This document shows positions 28,812-37,130 of a DNA stretch of 64,000 bases, in pieces. Every line of letters begins with the position of its first letter. The first letter of the stretch is position 1. Location of the stretch: contig NZ_LZHZ01000006.1 in assembly GCF_001667505.1 (NCBI RefSeq), positions 1-64,000 of the forward strand. Reading direction: 5' to 3'. The stretch is from Mycobacterium sp. ACS1612. Its GTDB lineage: Bacteria; Actinomycetota; Actinomycetes; Mycobacteriales; Mycobacteriaceae. The position numbers were made by a program, and so were the translations under genes. The notes below the pieces were generated by a model. It worked only from the letters and a program-made list of their open reading frames with translations, searched no databases and was not told where the DNA came from.

Positions 28812-29372
28812 CTACGGCCTCAGCATGAAGTGCAGGAACCTCTCCTGAAGACCGGGTGGGGCGGCGGGCGCGGAGTCCGTCGAGTGCAGCAGTCCGATGC
28901 CCGCCGAGAACACCACGAACGCCCGCAGCGCTGCATCGTCGCGGTCGAACCCGCAATCGACGAACGCGCGACGGATGGTGCGCAGCACCCGCGCGTCGCT
29001 TTCCTGGACGCTGGCCAGGACCTCGTCGTCCGACAGCGCCCACACCCGCATCGCCTGCTCGAGTTGCCACTGGTCCGGCGCTACCCACGTCTGGATCATC
29101 ATGCGCAGGCGGTCGAGGGGGTCGACGTCGGGCATCTGCTCGAAGCTCCGCCGGTTACGGTCCCGCAACTCACCCCACGTCCTGATCAGCTCGCTGCGAT
29201 AGGCGGCGGTGTCGGAGAAATGCCAGTAAAAGCTGCCCTTGGTGACATGCAGGCGTTCGGACAACCGGTCCACCCGCAGTGCGTTCGGGCCGCCCTCGGC
29301 GAGCGCAGCAAATCCGGCGTCGATCCAGTCATCGGCTGTCAGCCGACCGCCAGAACTGCGCGGCGGCACCAT
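28812..29372 (-). CDS. TetR-family transcriptional regulator
   Basis: 186 residues. The HTH at about 12-58 contains LTADDWIDAGFAALAEGG, then LSERLHVTKGSFYWHFSD with the Gly-Ser-Phe-Tyr-Trp-His-Phe signature. The C-terminal ligand domain ends at the stop next to the preceding convergent gene. The ligand is unknown. No obvious partner lies beside it on the same strand. An inverted repeat (29411-29431) about 40 bp upstream of its start may be its own operator. Confidence 0.9.
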   Translation of the reverse strand: MVPPRSSGGRLTADDWIDAGFAALAEGGPNALRVDRLSERLHVTKGSFYWHFSDTAAYRSELIRTWGELRDRNRRSFEQMPDVDPLDRLRMMIQTWVAPDQWQLEQAMRVWALSDDEVLASVQESDARVLRTIRRAFVDCGFDRDDAALRAFVVFSAGIGLLHSTDSAPAAPPGLQERFLHFMLRP

Positions 29373-29410
29373 GTGGGCAGCATACGGGGCTCAACCTCGG
29401 TAGTGACTTA

Positions 29411-29431
29411 CACCCGGGAAAATTACGGGTG
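29411..29431. repeat. Inverted repeat upstream of the TetR gene
   Basis: CACCCG and CGGGTG flank a 9-bp AT-rich centre (29411-29431), 39 bp upstream of the TetR start at 29372. Size and position suit a TetR operator; sequence evidence is limited to the symmetry. Confidence 0.4.
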
Positions 29432-29517
29432 ACGAAGGTGCTGGCAACCGTGACCGCCAGGTAGGGCGCCGCCGCTCTTCGGCTTCCTACTCCGGCCCGC
29501 CCGGCCGGCGGCGTCAG

Positions 29518-29537
29518 CGGAATTTCGAGAAATTCCG
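29518..29537. repeat. Perfect 9-bp-arm inverted repeat
   Basis: CGGAATTTCGAGAAATTCCG (29518-29537) has 9-bp arms around a 2-bp centre. It could be a protein-binding palindrome; there is no T tract, so a terminator is unlikely. Confidence 0.5.
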
Positions 29538-29576
29538 AGAGCCATGGCGGCGGCCACGGTTGCTACAGCAACTAAA

Positions 29577-29599
29577 CCGTACCATACGGCCTGGTACGG
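29577..29599. repeat. Inverted repeat CCGTACC / GGTACGG
   Basis: Seven-bp perfect arms separated by 9 bp (29577-29599). No T run follows. Its role is unknown; it lies midway between the TetR gene and the acidic-protein genes. Confidence 0.45.
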
Positions 29600-29642
29600 A
29601 GACGTGATCTCGATTTGCAAGCGCCCATGCCGCACAACAGCT

Positions 29643-29786
29643 TTAGGTGTTGCCCGCCAACCACTCGCGCTGCCACTCGAGAAAATCTTCGTCGTCGGCG
29701 ACCATCACGATCCGCTCATCCCACGTCTCGATGTCGTCGGCCTCTCAGTCGGTGAAGGTGGGATCCAGCGAGCGCACGCGCGTCAA
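29643..29786 (-). pseudogene. Remnant of a small acidic protein gene with one in-frame TGA
   Basis: Reading from TTG 29786 gives LTRVRSLDPTFTD, then TGA (29747-29745), then EADDIETWDERIVMVADDED and on to FLEWQREWLAGNT before TAA. The residues on both sides of the stop look protein-like, and the frame holds for 47 codons, unlike nearby non-coding frames. The simplest reading is a small gene inactivated by one substitution, or a sequencing error. A 20-residue remnant from GTG/ATG after the stop is possible but not convincing. It is divergent from the acidic-protein pair at 29813. Confidence 0.45.
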
Positions 29787-29812
29787 GCTGAGCCGTGCGG
29801 CACCATAAGCGC

Positions 29813-30163
29813 ATGACCTCTGACGAGTTCGACGACAACCCACTGACGCCGGAAGAGGAACTGGACTCCGACGAAGTCCGCAATGAGGACGGCGACGAGG
29901 TGGTCGATCCGCCCGACGAGTGGATCGAGGCGAAGGACAACGAGACGCTCGACGAGCGACTGGCGGAGGAGATTCCCGACGACGTCGACGACGAGGACAC
30001 GCCTGCGCCCACCGAGGCCCACGACTCCGACGCGGGCGGAGGCCTGCGGTTGGTCAGCAACTACGACATCGACCATCTGAATCCCGAAACGCACGGGCGG
30101 CAGTACGGCCAGGTCGACGGGACGCCCGAGGACGGCGAATCGTTCTACGACGTCCTGGAGTGA
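29813..30163 (+). CDS. Acidic disordered protein, DUF5709-like (copy 1)
   Basis: 116 residues from ATG 29813. Over a quarter of residues are Asp/Glu and the chain is probably unfolded. The core EELDSDEVRNEDGDEVVDPP followed by EWIEAKDNETLDERLAEEIPDDV resembles the actinobacterial DUF5709 pattern (Pro-Pro turn, then E-TLD-RLA-E-PD). A Gly-rich link and YDIDHLNPETHGRQYGQVDG follow. The next gene encodes a paralogue with the same core, so the two arose by tandem duplication. No function is known; acidic proteins of this kind may be stress-related. Confidence 0.7.
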   Translation: MTSDEFDDNPLTPEEELDSDEVRNEDGDEVVDPPDEWIEAKDNETLDERLAEEIPDDVDDEDTPAPTEAHDSDAGGGLRLVSNYDIDHLNPETHGRQYGQVDGTPEDGESFYDVLE

Positions 30164-30205
30164 GCCGCGCGTTTAGCGCTGCGCCCATTGGGCAACCGGA
30201 CCGTT

Positions 30206-30481
30206 GTGAGCGCAAACCCTGACCCCGGCTATTCCCCCAATGACGGCGGCGGAGTCGGTGACGCACTGAGGCCGACCGAGGCCCTCGACTCCGACGATGT
30301 CCGAAACGACGACGGCGACGAGGTCGTCGACCCGCCCGAGACGTGGCGTGAGGCGGACAAGATCACCGCCGACGGTGAGGTGGACGAGTCACTGGACGAC
30401 AAGCTCGCCGCCGAGCAGCCCGAGCAGCCCGAGCGGACCGACCCGGACGACGGCGGATCGTTCTTTCCCGTTGTCGACTGA
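30206..30481 (+). CDS. Acidic disordered protein, DUF5709-like (copy 2)
   Basis: 91 residues from GTG 30206; an in-frame TTG at 30188 adds six unlike residues. The core EALDSDDVRNDDGDEVVDPP, then ETWREADK and ESLDDKLAAEQPEQPE, aligns with copy 1 position by position, but the central and terminal parts have diverged. The gap of 42 bp after copy 1 suggests one transcript. The stop is one base from the end of the convergent glgX gene. Likely a paralogue with the same unknown role. Confidence 0.7.
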   Translation: MSANPDPGYSPNDGGGVGDALRPTEALDSDDVRNDDGDEVVDPPETWREADKITADGEVDESLDDKLAAEQPEQPERTDPDDGGSFFPVVD

Positions 30482-30482
30482 G

Positions 30483-32645
30483 TTATTCGGTGTGGGCCTG
30501 CAGCACCATCAACGCCCTGGCGTTGACCGACACTGTGGCACTGGCGGACACCGGCTTGCCCTCGTCGGCCGCCGCGGTGTCGGCGGTGTAGACCACCGGC
30601 ACCCACGAAGCGCCGAATCTCTCTGCAGGCAATGTGAATTCGATCGGCTCGTAGTGGGCGTTGAAGAACAGCAGGAACGAGTCGTCGGTGACCCGTTGTC
30701 CACGCACGTCGAGGTCGGGGATGCCATTGCCGTTGAGGTACACCGCGACCGACTTGGCGAAGCCGCTCTCCCAGTCCTCGTCGCTCATTTCTGAACCGTC
30801 AGGGGCGAACCACGCGATATCGGGCAGACCGTCGCCGCCGCGCTGGCGCACCGGGCGACCGGAGAAGAACCGGCGCCGGCGAAACACCGGATGCGCGGCG
30901 CGCAACTCGGACACGGTCCTGGTGAACTCGATCAGTTCGGTGTCGGCGTTGGCCCAGTCGATCCACGACAACTCGTTGTCCTGGCAGTAGACGTTGTTGT
31001 TGCCCTGCTGGGTGCGGCCGAGTTCGTCGCCGTGCGCCAACATCGGCACGCCCTGCGAAAGCAGAAGCGTGGCAAGGAAGTTGCGTTGCTGACTGGCGCG
31101 CAGCGCATTGATCTCCTTGTCGTCGGTGGGGCCCTCCTCGCCGCAGTTCCACGAGCGGTTGTGGCTCTCACCGTCGCGGTTGTCTTCTTTATTGGCCTCG
31201 TTGTGTTTCTCGTTGTAGGACACCAGGTCCCGCAGCGTGAACCCGTCGTGAGCGGTGACGAAGTTGATCGACGCGACGGGACGCCGCCCGGTGTGCTCGT
31301 AGAGATCCGATGAGCCGGTGAGCCGGGACGCGAACTCGTCGAGCGTCGCCGACTCGCCCCGCCAATAGTCGCGAACCGTGTCGCGATACTTACCGTTCCA
31401 CTCCGTCCACTGCGGCGGGAACCCGCCGACCTGGTAGCCGCCCGGCCCGACGTCCCACGGTTCGGCGATCAGCTTGACCTGGCTGACCGTCGGATCCTGT
31501 TGGACGAGTTCGAAGAACGCGCTCAATCGGTCGACGTCGTAGAACTCGCGGGCCAACGTCGAGGCCAGGTCGAACCGGAACCCGTCGACGTGCATCTCGG
31601 TCACCCAGTAGCGAAGTGAGTCCATGATGAGCTGCAAGCTGTGCGGATGGCCGACGTTCAGGCTGTTGCCGGTGCCGGTGTAGTCCATGTAGTACCGCTT
31701 GTCGTCGTCGACCAGTCGGTAGTACGCCGCGTTGTCGATACCGCGCATCGACAGCGTCGGGCCCATGTGGTTGCCCTCCGCGGTGTGGTTGTAGACCACG
31801 TCGAGAATCACCTCGATATCGGCCTCGTGCAGGGCCCGCACCATGGCCTTGAACTCCTGCACCTGGCCGCCAGGATTGGGGCTGGAGCTGTACTTGGAGT
31901 CGGGCGCGAAGAAGCCGACCGTGTTGTAGCCCCAGTAGTTCGACAGCCCCTTCTCGACGAGCGTGGAGTCGTTGGCGAAGTGATGAACCGGCATCAGCTC
32001 GATTGCGTTGACGCCCAACGACTTCAGGTGTTCGATGATCACCGGGTGCGCGACGGCGGCGTAGGTGCCGCGGATGTTCTCCGGGATGTCCGGGTGCGTC
32101 TGCGTCAGTCCCTTGACGTGCGCCTCGTAGATCACCGTGTCGGCGTACTCGTGGCCCGGCGGCCGGTCCACGCCCCAGTCGAAGTACGGGTTGATCACCA
32201 CGCACTTGGGCACGCAGGCCGCCGAGTCGTCGTCGTTGCGGCTGTCGGGATCGCCGAAGTTGTAGCCGAACAGCGACTGGCCCCAGTCGAAGGTGCCGTC
32301 GATCGCCTTCGCGTACGGGTCGATCAGCAACTTGTTCGGGTTGCACCGCAGACCCGCACTGGGCTCGTACGGCCCGTAGACGCGGTAGCCGTAGCGCTGG
32401 CCGGGTTCGATGTTGGGGATGAACCCGTGCCAGACGAAGCCGTCGACCTCGGGCAGTGTCATCCGAGATTCAACGCCGTCGGCGTCGAACAGGCAGAGCT
32501 CCACCTTCTCGGCGACCTCGCTGAACAGCGCGAAGTTGGTTCCCGAGCCGTCGTAGGTGGCCCCTAGCGGATACGCCTTGCCTGGCCACACCTCGTATTG
32601 CGTGACATCTGGGTTGGCAGCTTGGGTCAAAGTGGCACTCTCCAA
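30483..32645 (-). CDS. glgX: Glycogen debranching enzyme GlgX/TreX-type
   Basis: 720 residues, the usual length. The start is TTG 32645, as no ATG/GTG precedes the conserved [18 protein letters not shown]. An N-terminal CBM48-like domain (about 20-120) precedes the GH13 barrel. [10 protein letters not shown] holds the nucleophile Asp, LIAEPWDVG the acid/base Glu and [10 protein letters not shown] the transition-state Asp. [10 protein letters not shown] is region I. It hydrolyses alpha-1,6 branches of glycogen or alpha-glucan. It may act on the products of the TreS-Mak-GlgE route encoded at 19.3 kb. Mycobacteria also have treX beside treY/treZ, so this could be a second copy. Confidence 0.93.
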   Translation of the reverse strand: MESATLTQAANPDVTQYEVWPGKAYPLGATYDGSGTNFALFSEVAEKVELCLFDADGVESRMTLPEVDGFVWHGFIPNIEPGQRYGYRVYGPYEPSAGLRCNPNKLLIDPYAKAIDGTFDWGQSLFGYNFGDPDSRNDDDSAACVPKCVVINPYFDWGVDRPPGHEYADTVIYEAHVKGLTQTHPDIPENIRGTYAAVAHPVIIEHLKSLGVNAIELMPVHHFANDSTLVEKGLSNYWGYNTVGFFAPDSKYSSSPNPGGQVQEFKAMVRALHEADIEVILDVVYNHTAEGNHMGPTLSMRGIDNAAYYRLVDDDKRYYMDYTGTGNSLNVGHPHSLQLIMDSLRYWVTEMHVDGFRFDLASTLAREFYDVDRLSAFFELVQQDPTVSQVKLIAEPWDVGPGGYQVGGFPPQWTEWNGKYRDTVRDYWRGESATLDEFASRLTGSSDLYEHTGRRPVASINFVTAHDGFTLRDLVSYNEKHNEANKEDNRDGESHNRSWNCGEEGPTDDKEINALRASQQRNFLATLLLSQGVPMLAHGDELGRTQQGNNNVYCQDNELSWIDWANADTELIEFTRTVSELRAAHPVFRRRRFFSGRPVRQRGGDGLPDIAWFAPDGSEMSDEDWESGFAKSVAVYLNGNGIPDLDVRGQRVTDDSFLLFFNAHYEPIEFTLPAERFGASWVPVVYTADTAAADEGKPVSASATVSVNARALMVLQAHTE

Positions 32646-32722
32646 TTGACGACGATGGAATCACCCGACATGGCGACCATACGGGGGTGCCCAAACTGAC
32701 GGCATTGCAACCAAATTGTGGG

Positions 32723-33274
32723 CTACCTGACCTGGACACCGACCGCGCGCATGTCCTCGACGGCCTTGGCGGTCGATTCCGGTGCCACACCTGCGGTCAG
32801 GTCGAGCAGCACCCGGGCCTTGAAGCCCGCCGCGGCGGCGTCGGCGGCGGTGGCGCGCACGCAGTAGTCGGTGGCGATGCCGACGACGTCGACCTCGTCG
32901 ACGCCGCGCTGGTTCAGCCAGTCGGCCAGCGTGGTCCCGGAATCGTCGGTGCCTTCGAAACCGCTGTAGGCCGCCGAGTAGTGGCCTTTCTTGAACACCG
33001 CCTCGACAGCGGCCGGGTCGAAATCCGGATGAAAGTCGACGCCCGAGGTGCCGACCACGCAGTGTCGTGGCCAGGACAACGCGTAGTCGGGTTGCTCGGA
33101 GAAGTGCTCGCCAGGGTCGATGTGGAAATCCTTCGTCGCAACGACGTGGCCATAGCCGGCGTCCCCAGCGAGCAACTCGGAGATGCCGCGTGCGACCGCC
33201 GAGCCTCCGGCCACAGCCAATGAGCCGCCCTCACAGAAGTCGTTCTGCACGTCCACGACGATCAATGCGCGCAC
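32723..33274 (-). CDS. pncA: Nicotinamidase/pyrazinamidase PncA
   Basis: 183 residues, closely similar to the M. tuberculosis protein. Catalytic D8, K96 and C138 fall at the same numbers, and the metal ligands D49, H51, H57 and H71 are all present. MRALIVVDVQNDFCEGGSLA is the N-terminal strand. The residue before the catalytic Cys is Tyr137, whereas the M. tuberculosis enzyme has His there. It deamidates nicotinamide to nicotinate for NAD salvage and would activate pyrazinamide. It lies 10 bp after the membrane-protein gene on the same strand, so it is probably the last gene of that operon. Confidence 0.96.
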   Translation of the reverse strand: MRALIVVDVQNDFCEGGSLAVAGGSAVARGISELLAGDAGYGHVVATKDFHIDPGEHFSEQPDYALSWPRHCVVGTSGVDFHPDFDPAAVEAVFKKGHYSAAYSGFEGTDDSGTTLADWLNQRGVDEVDVVGIATDYCVRATAADAAAAGFKARVLLDLTAGVAPESTAKAVEDMRAVGVQVR

Positions 33275-33284
33275 GCTGTCAAGC

Positions 33285-34583
33285 CTATCCGCCGAACAGC
33301 AGGTAGAGCCCGGTGAACGTGTAGCCGACCATCACCAGCATCATCGCCAGTTGGCCGGTCAACTGATGGCCGGCGGGCAGCACCCGCAGCGCCTTGTCGT
33401 GTGCGGCGATCACCGCGGCGATGTGGCTTGCCACCACGCACACCACCTTGATGGTGGCCAACACCGGCGGGTGCATCGACAGCACGTAGTGCACCTGCGC
33501 GCCGTTGAGACCGAACAATCCAATGATGGTCTGCTGGCCGCGCTCGACCAGATACGTCAGGTAGTGCGCGAACACGTAGCCGATCACGATCGGGATCAGC
33601 GAATGCGCCATCTCCCCGGGCAGTTCGCGGCGGCGCTGCGCGTCGACCCCGCCGGTCGCGCGGGCGGCCAGCCAGAAGGTGCCCGCGACCACACAGGCGA
33701 ACAGCAATAGCCCCACGGTCTTGAGCAGGGTCGCCGTCGCAGCAGAGTCGGTGTGGCTGTCGACGAACCCGCGCCACCGCGGTGACGCCGAAAAGCTATC
33801 GAAAGCAGTCGATCCCAGCAACACCGCCAGCACCGCGAGGCTGCCCGCGCGCACCGGGAACGACTGCAGATGGTCGAACGGGTTGCCGATTGCGATGCGC
33901 CCGTCGCTGTTGCGGCGAAAGATCGCCGGACGCGACGCCACCACGCTGTACACCTCGAACGGGTCGGCGCGGGCACACCAGCGGCCACCGAAGCAGACCG
34001 TGCCCGCCAGCGTGACCACCAGGTAGACGAGCAACCAAAGCTGGATCGCGCCAAGGGATCCCGGGTCGGGGCTGGCGAGTTCGAGCCAGACGAACGCGAA
34101 CAGGCCGACGACGGCCGGCCAGTAGCCGATCCGTTCGGGATACGTCAGCCCGAGTGACCGCCGACCCGTGATGCGGTGCAGCGTGCGCACCGGGGACAGC
34201 ACCCGCCACACCGGGCCGAACAACAGCGATAGCGCCACCAGGCCGACCCACAGCAGGACGTAGAACACGCCGGGCAGTGGATTGTCACTGTCCTGCGGAC
34301 CGAGCCAGCCCACGACAGCCACCCACACCGCGAATGCCAGCGCCGCGATGCCGACCATCCACCGCATCGCGGGCGCGTCAACGGCGGTGGTGACCCACCG
34401 CGGCAGCGGACGTCCCTGTTTGCCCGGGTCGAACCGCGGCCGACGCCATGCCAGCGCTACCACCGCGAACGTGAACGTCAGCGCCCACGCCGCGCCAATG
34501 AGCGCGTAGCTCAACGGGATCGGCAGATCGGTCGAGCCGCCTAGGCCGTGGGCCAGTATCGCGGTGGACCGATCGCTGATCAC
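33285..34583 (-). CDS. Polytopic membrane protein of a four-gene operon
   Basis: 432 residues from GTG 34583, overlapping the lipoprotein gene stop by 4 nt (GTGA). About nine to ten hydrophobic helices. Conserved-looking loops are SPVRTLHRITGR, CFGGRWCARADPFEVYS and, near the C-terminus, IGYVFAHYLTYLVERGQQTI. His and Tyr in helices (AHYLTYL, SMHPP) could bind a cofactor or metal. From memory, proteins of this size and type in Actinobacteria are sometimes labelled fenitrothion hydrolase in databases; I could not verify that, and no hydrolase motif is visible. It sits downstream of a cupredoxin-like lipoprotein. Confidence 0.75.
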   Translation of the reverse strand: MISDRSTAILAHGLGGSTDLPIPLSYALIGAAWALTFTFAVVALAWRRPRFDPGKQGRPLPRWVTTAVDAPAMRWMVGIAALAFAVWVAVVGWLGPQDSDNPLPGVFYVLLWVGLVALSLLFGPVWRVLSPVRTLHRITGRRSLGLTYPERIGYWPAVVGLFAFVWLELASPDPGSLGAIQLWLLVYLVVTLAGTVCFGGRWCARADPFEVYSVVASRPAIFRRNSDGRIAIGNPFDHLQSFPVRAGSLAVLAVLLGSTAFDSFSASPRWRGFVDSHTDSAATATLLKTVGLLLFACVVAGTFWLAARATGGVDAQRRRELPGEMAHSLIPIVIGYVFAHYLTYLVERGQQTIIGLFGLNGAQVHYVLSMHPPVLATIKVVCVVASHIAAVIAAHDKALRVLPAGHQLTGQLAMMLVMVGYTFTGLYLLFGG

Positions 34584-35011
34584 TGCACCTGGATGGTTGC
34601 GATCGTCTTGTTCAGTTTGTGCAACTCGACGTCGACTTTGCCGGGCACGTCGACGCTGAACTGGAAGGACTGGTTGGGCTTGGCGTCGATGTTGAAGTTG
34701 TGCTCAGGCGTCGAGTGCACATGCAACTCGTCGGCGGCGTCGCTGTTGACGCGGACCACGATTTGCTCCTTGACCTTTGCCTGCAACTGCTGATTGGTCG
34801 GGGTGACATCGCCCCCCTTGATCGTGACGTCGATGAGCACCCGCGACGGCGGTGCCTGCTCATTCGACATGTCCGACGGGTTCACCGTCGAAGGCTGGCT
34901 GCTCGGTTGCGCGCTGCCCGTTGCGTTGTCGGAGGAGTTGCCGGAACCGCCGCAGCCTGCGGTGATCAGGGCCGCGGCCGTCACGATCATCAGTGTCCTG
35001 GAAGTTGTCAC
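34580..35011 (-). CDS. Lipoprotein with cupredoxin-like domain
   Basis: 143 residues from GTG 35011. The lipoprotein signal ends LITAGCGG (lipidated Cys20). A Ser/Pro/Asn linker covers about 21-55. The C-terminal 85 residues form a small beta-sandwich: VIDxT-type strands, DELHVHSTPEHNFNI and PGKVDVELHKLNK. The His-x-His and the ELH segment sit where plastocyanin-like and EfeO-type cupredoxins place copper ligands, but no Cys ligand is present, so a blue copper site is doubtful. It is fully overlapped with its neighbours (GTGA at both ends), so it is a component of the same membrane assembly. Confidence 0.78.
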   Translation of the reverse strand: MTTSRTLMIVTAAALITAGCGGSGNSSDNATGSAQPSSQPSTVNPSDMSNEQAPPSRVLIDVTIKGGDVTPTNQQLQAKVKEQIVVRVNSDAADELHVHSTPEHNFNIDAKPNQSFQFSVDVPGKVDVELHKLNKTIATIQVQ

Positions 35012-35205
35012 GGTGAACCATCTTGGCCCGAGGCCCTCGAGTTCTCATTTCGAGGGGCGTCGCCTCGAGGGGCGTCGCCGCGACGCCGGTCCCGCACCGC
35101 CACGTAGATCACCACACCTGCTACCGCGACGGCCGGGGCGAACGCCGGGATCGCGAGCAGCAGACCGTGATGAGCCAGGATCTCGACGTGTCCGGCCCCG
35201 GTCAT
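35008..35205 (-). CDS. Single-span mini membrane protein
   Basis: 65 residues from ATG 35205. The longer frame to 35337 is antisense-like, and the ATGA overlap with the upstream gene (35202-35205) selects this start. HHGLLLAIPAFAPAVAVAGVVIYVAV is one transmembrane helix (about 12-38), followed by a basic, Arg-rich cytoplasmic tail with a short internal repeat (RRRGDAPRGDAPR). Coupled by 4-nt overlaps to both flanking genes. Probably an accessory subunit; no homolog recognised. Confidence 0.7.
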   Translation of the reverse strand: MTGAGHVEILAHHGLLLAIPAFAPAVAVAGVVIYVAVRDRRRGDAPRGDAPRNENSRASGQDGSP

Positions 35206-37052
35206 GCCTGCGCCGTGGGTTGTAGTTCGGCCTCGGTGCCAAGGCCCTCGGTGCGGTTGATCCGTCCCGCGCCCCAACTCAGGCCGCCGAGCATGACCAG
35301 TGTGCAGAACAGCACCACCAGGCAACCGATCGTCCACAACGCCTCAGGGGTGTCTGGGTTGCGCTCGCGCTGCAGGATGGTGATCTCGGCGACGAACGGT
35401 CGGGTGAACGTGGTCTCCGCAGGCACCTCTTGTGCGCCGATGCCGGGGTCCGCTGCGAGGAAGATCGGAACCGCGGTCATCGTCTTACCGTCGTGCACCC
35501 GCAACAACGTCTTCCAAGTGCCCCACACCGGCACAGGCTGGGTGGAGCGGTAATGCCCGGGGCCGAGCTTGTCCAGGTTGTCGATGACGCGGCCGCGCTG
35601 GTTCTCCAGATGGCCCTGCCACGCGAGGATCGACACCCAGTTGGGGTGCTCGCTGACGAAATCGGGCGGGTTGATCCGGGCGTCGACATTGACCATGCGT
35701 TGTCCCGCCGCGGCGGGTGCCTCGGTGAGAGTGACTGTCGCCGTGACGTTTTCGGGAACGTTGTAGCGCAGGCCGTTGGCCGCGGCGCCGCCGATCGCGA
35801 CGATCGCCAAGATCACGAGACCGATGCTGATCGCGCGCGACGGCAGACGCTGCGAGGTGACGACGAGGCCGAACAGCGCGCCGCAGGCTCCGGTGAGCAC
35901 CGCGACGGGAACGGCCATGCCGAGGGCCTCCGGCCAGATGCTGGTGGGCCACGGGTAGTAGTAGACGGCGTCGATCCACAGCGACTCGAGCCACAGTCCG
36001 GCGGTCGCGACGCCGAGGCCGCTGACGGCGCCGAAGACCACCGGTCGCTTGAAAAGCGGTGTCAGCCCGATCAATTCGACCACGATGGCCGGTCCGAGGT
36101 AGAGCGCGAACCAGTTGATCGGCGCGCCGAGAATTGGACCGACGACCAGTGCGACACCGCCTCGCAGTGCGATCGCGAGCAGGGCGGCGATGATCGCCGC
36201 GCCCCGGCCGAGCATGATGCGGGCGGCGACCAAGGCGAACGCGGCAGCGGCGGCAATCAGCATCGGCTGGAACACCTGTCGGAATTGCGCTACGCCGAAA
36301 TCGAATTCGATCTGGTACACCGACATGCCGACGAGGATGCCGCCGAATCCCAGGTACTGGACGAACTTGATGCCGATCCCGCCGGTGGGGGCGTCGTCAC
36401 CCATCGCCTTGAGACCTTCGTGGTTGAGCAGCACCGCGGACAGGGTGGAGAAGCCCGCGCCACCGATCATCATCAGGTGGGTGGGTCCCCACAGCGTGAC
36501 ATCTTGACCGAAGATGCGGTGCCAGATGTCGTCGAGCGGGAAGCCCAACAGTGCGTACAGGCCGCAGCCGGCCATCAGGATGCCGCCGACGGGCGCGTAC
36601 CAGGTCTTGGTGATGCGGACTGCCGAGGGACCGGGCTTGTCGTACGGCAACACACACGCCATGCAGCCCGCGATGAACAACAGGAAGAGACCGAACAGGA
36701 TGAAGTAGTGCGCGGGGTTGGCCAGTGGTCCCGGGTCACGGCCCTTGCCGATGTGCAAGCTGACGTCCCAGATGAAGCCGAACAGCGCACAGATCAGGGT
36801 CGCGATGAACAACGCCATCGGCAGCGCCACCCACGGCGGCCGCTTGAACCGCCGGCCCGCCCACTCGGCCAGGTTGTTCAGCCAGGTGATGCGCCGCTGC
36901 CGGTGCAGGTAGCCGATCCACAGCAATGCTGCGGTGACCACGAGCGCGGCCACCGACATACCGATTACCTCATTGAGCGCGGCGCCACCGCCCTCGCCGC
37001 CCTGGGCGAGTATCGAAACCACTTCTGAACTGTGTGAATTCCCCATTGTCAT
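35202..37052 (-). CDS. Large polytopic membrane protein heading the four-gene operon
   Basis: 616 residues from ATG 37052 (another ATG two codons later). Eleven or twelve hydrophobic helices fill residues 30-410. One more helix lies at the C-terminus (about 570-595). Between them is an extracytoplasmic beta-rich region (NVTATVTLTEAPAAAGQRMV..., DFVSEHPNWVSILAWQG...). Histidines lie in or beside helices (SLHIGKG, WGPTHLMMIGG, LLNHEG). It is not recognised as a named transporter or oxidase, though a metal- or heme-linked redox protein is possible. It begins an operon whose genes overlap by 4 nt each, ending in pncA. Confidence 0.75.
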   Translation of the reverse strand: MTMGNSHSSEVVSILAQGGEGGGAALNEVIGMSVAALVVTAALLWIGYLHRQRRITWLNNLAEWAGRRFKRPPWVALPMALFIATLICALFGFIWDVSLHIGKGRDPGPLANPAHYFILFGLFLLFIAGCMACVLPYDKPGPSAVRITKTWYAPVGGILMAGCGLYALLGFPLDDIWHRIFGQDVTLWGPTHLMMIGGAGFSTLSAVLLNHEGLKAMGDDAPTGGIGIKFVQYLGFGGILVGMSVYQIEFDFGVAQFRQVFQPMLIAAAAAFALVAARIMLGRGAAIIAALLAIALRGGVALVVGPILGAPINWFALYLGPAIVVELIGLTPLFKRPVVFGAVSGLGVATAGLWLESLWIDAVYYYPWPTSIWPEALGMAVPVAVLTGACGALFGLVVTSQRLPSRAISIGLVILAIVAIGGAAANGLRYNVPENVTATVTLTEAPAAAGQRMVNVDARINPPDFVSEHPNWVSILAWQGHLENQRGRVIDNLDKLGPGHYRSTQPVPVWGTWKTLLRVHDGKTMTAVPIFLAADPGIGAQEVPAETTFTRPFVAEITILQRERNPDTPEALWTIGCLVVLFCTLVMLGGLSWGAGRINRTEGLGTEAELQPTAQA

Positions 37053-37130
37053 CCCCACCGGTGAGCTTCGTCGGACCGAACTGACTCGTGAGTAATGTTG
37101 CCAGATCCCTCCAGGGTGAAACCAGGGGTA

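Larger units (their letters stand above)
29373..29812. other. 440-bp intergenic stretch with several dyads and a small gene remnant
   Basis: No intact gene is supported here. It holds three inverted repeats (29411-29431, 29518-29537, 29577-29599) and, from 29643 to 29786 on the minus strand, a coding-like frame interrupted by one TGA. The left part contains the probable promoter of the TetR gene; the right end contains the promoter of the acidic-protein pair. No tRNA-like fold was recognised. Confidence 0.6.

Noticed and set aside
29544..29816. 90-codon open frame on the plus strand
   Set aside because: Composition is not protein-like, it runs antisense to the broken small frame, and it covers the dyads.
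35430..37028. 532-codon open frame on the plus strand
   Set aside because: It is fully antisense to the 616-residue membrane protein, has low-complexity Arg/Asp/His content, and arises from GC-rich codon bias.
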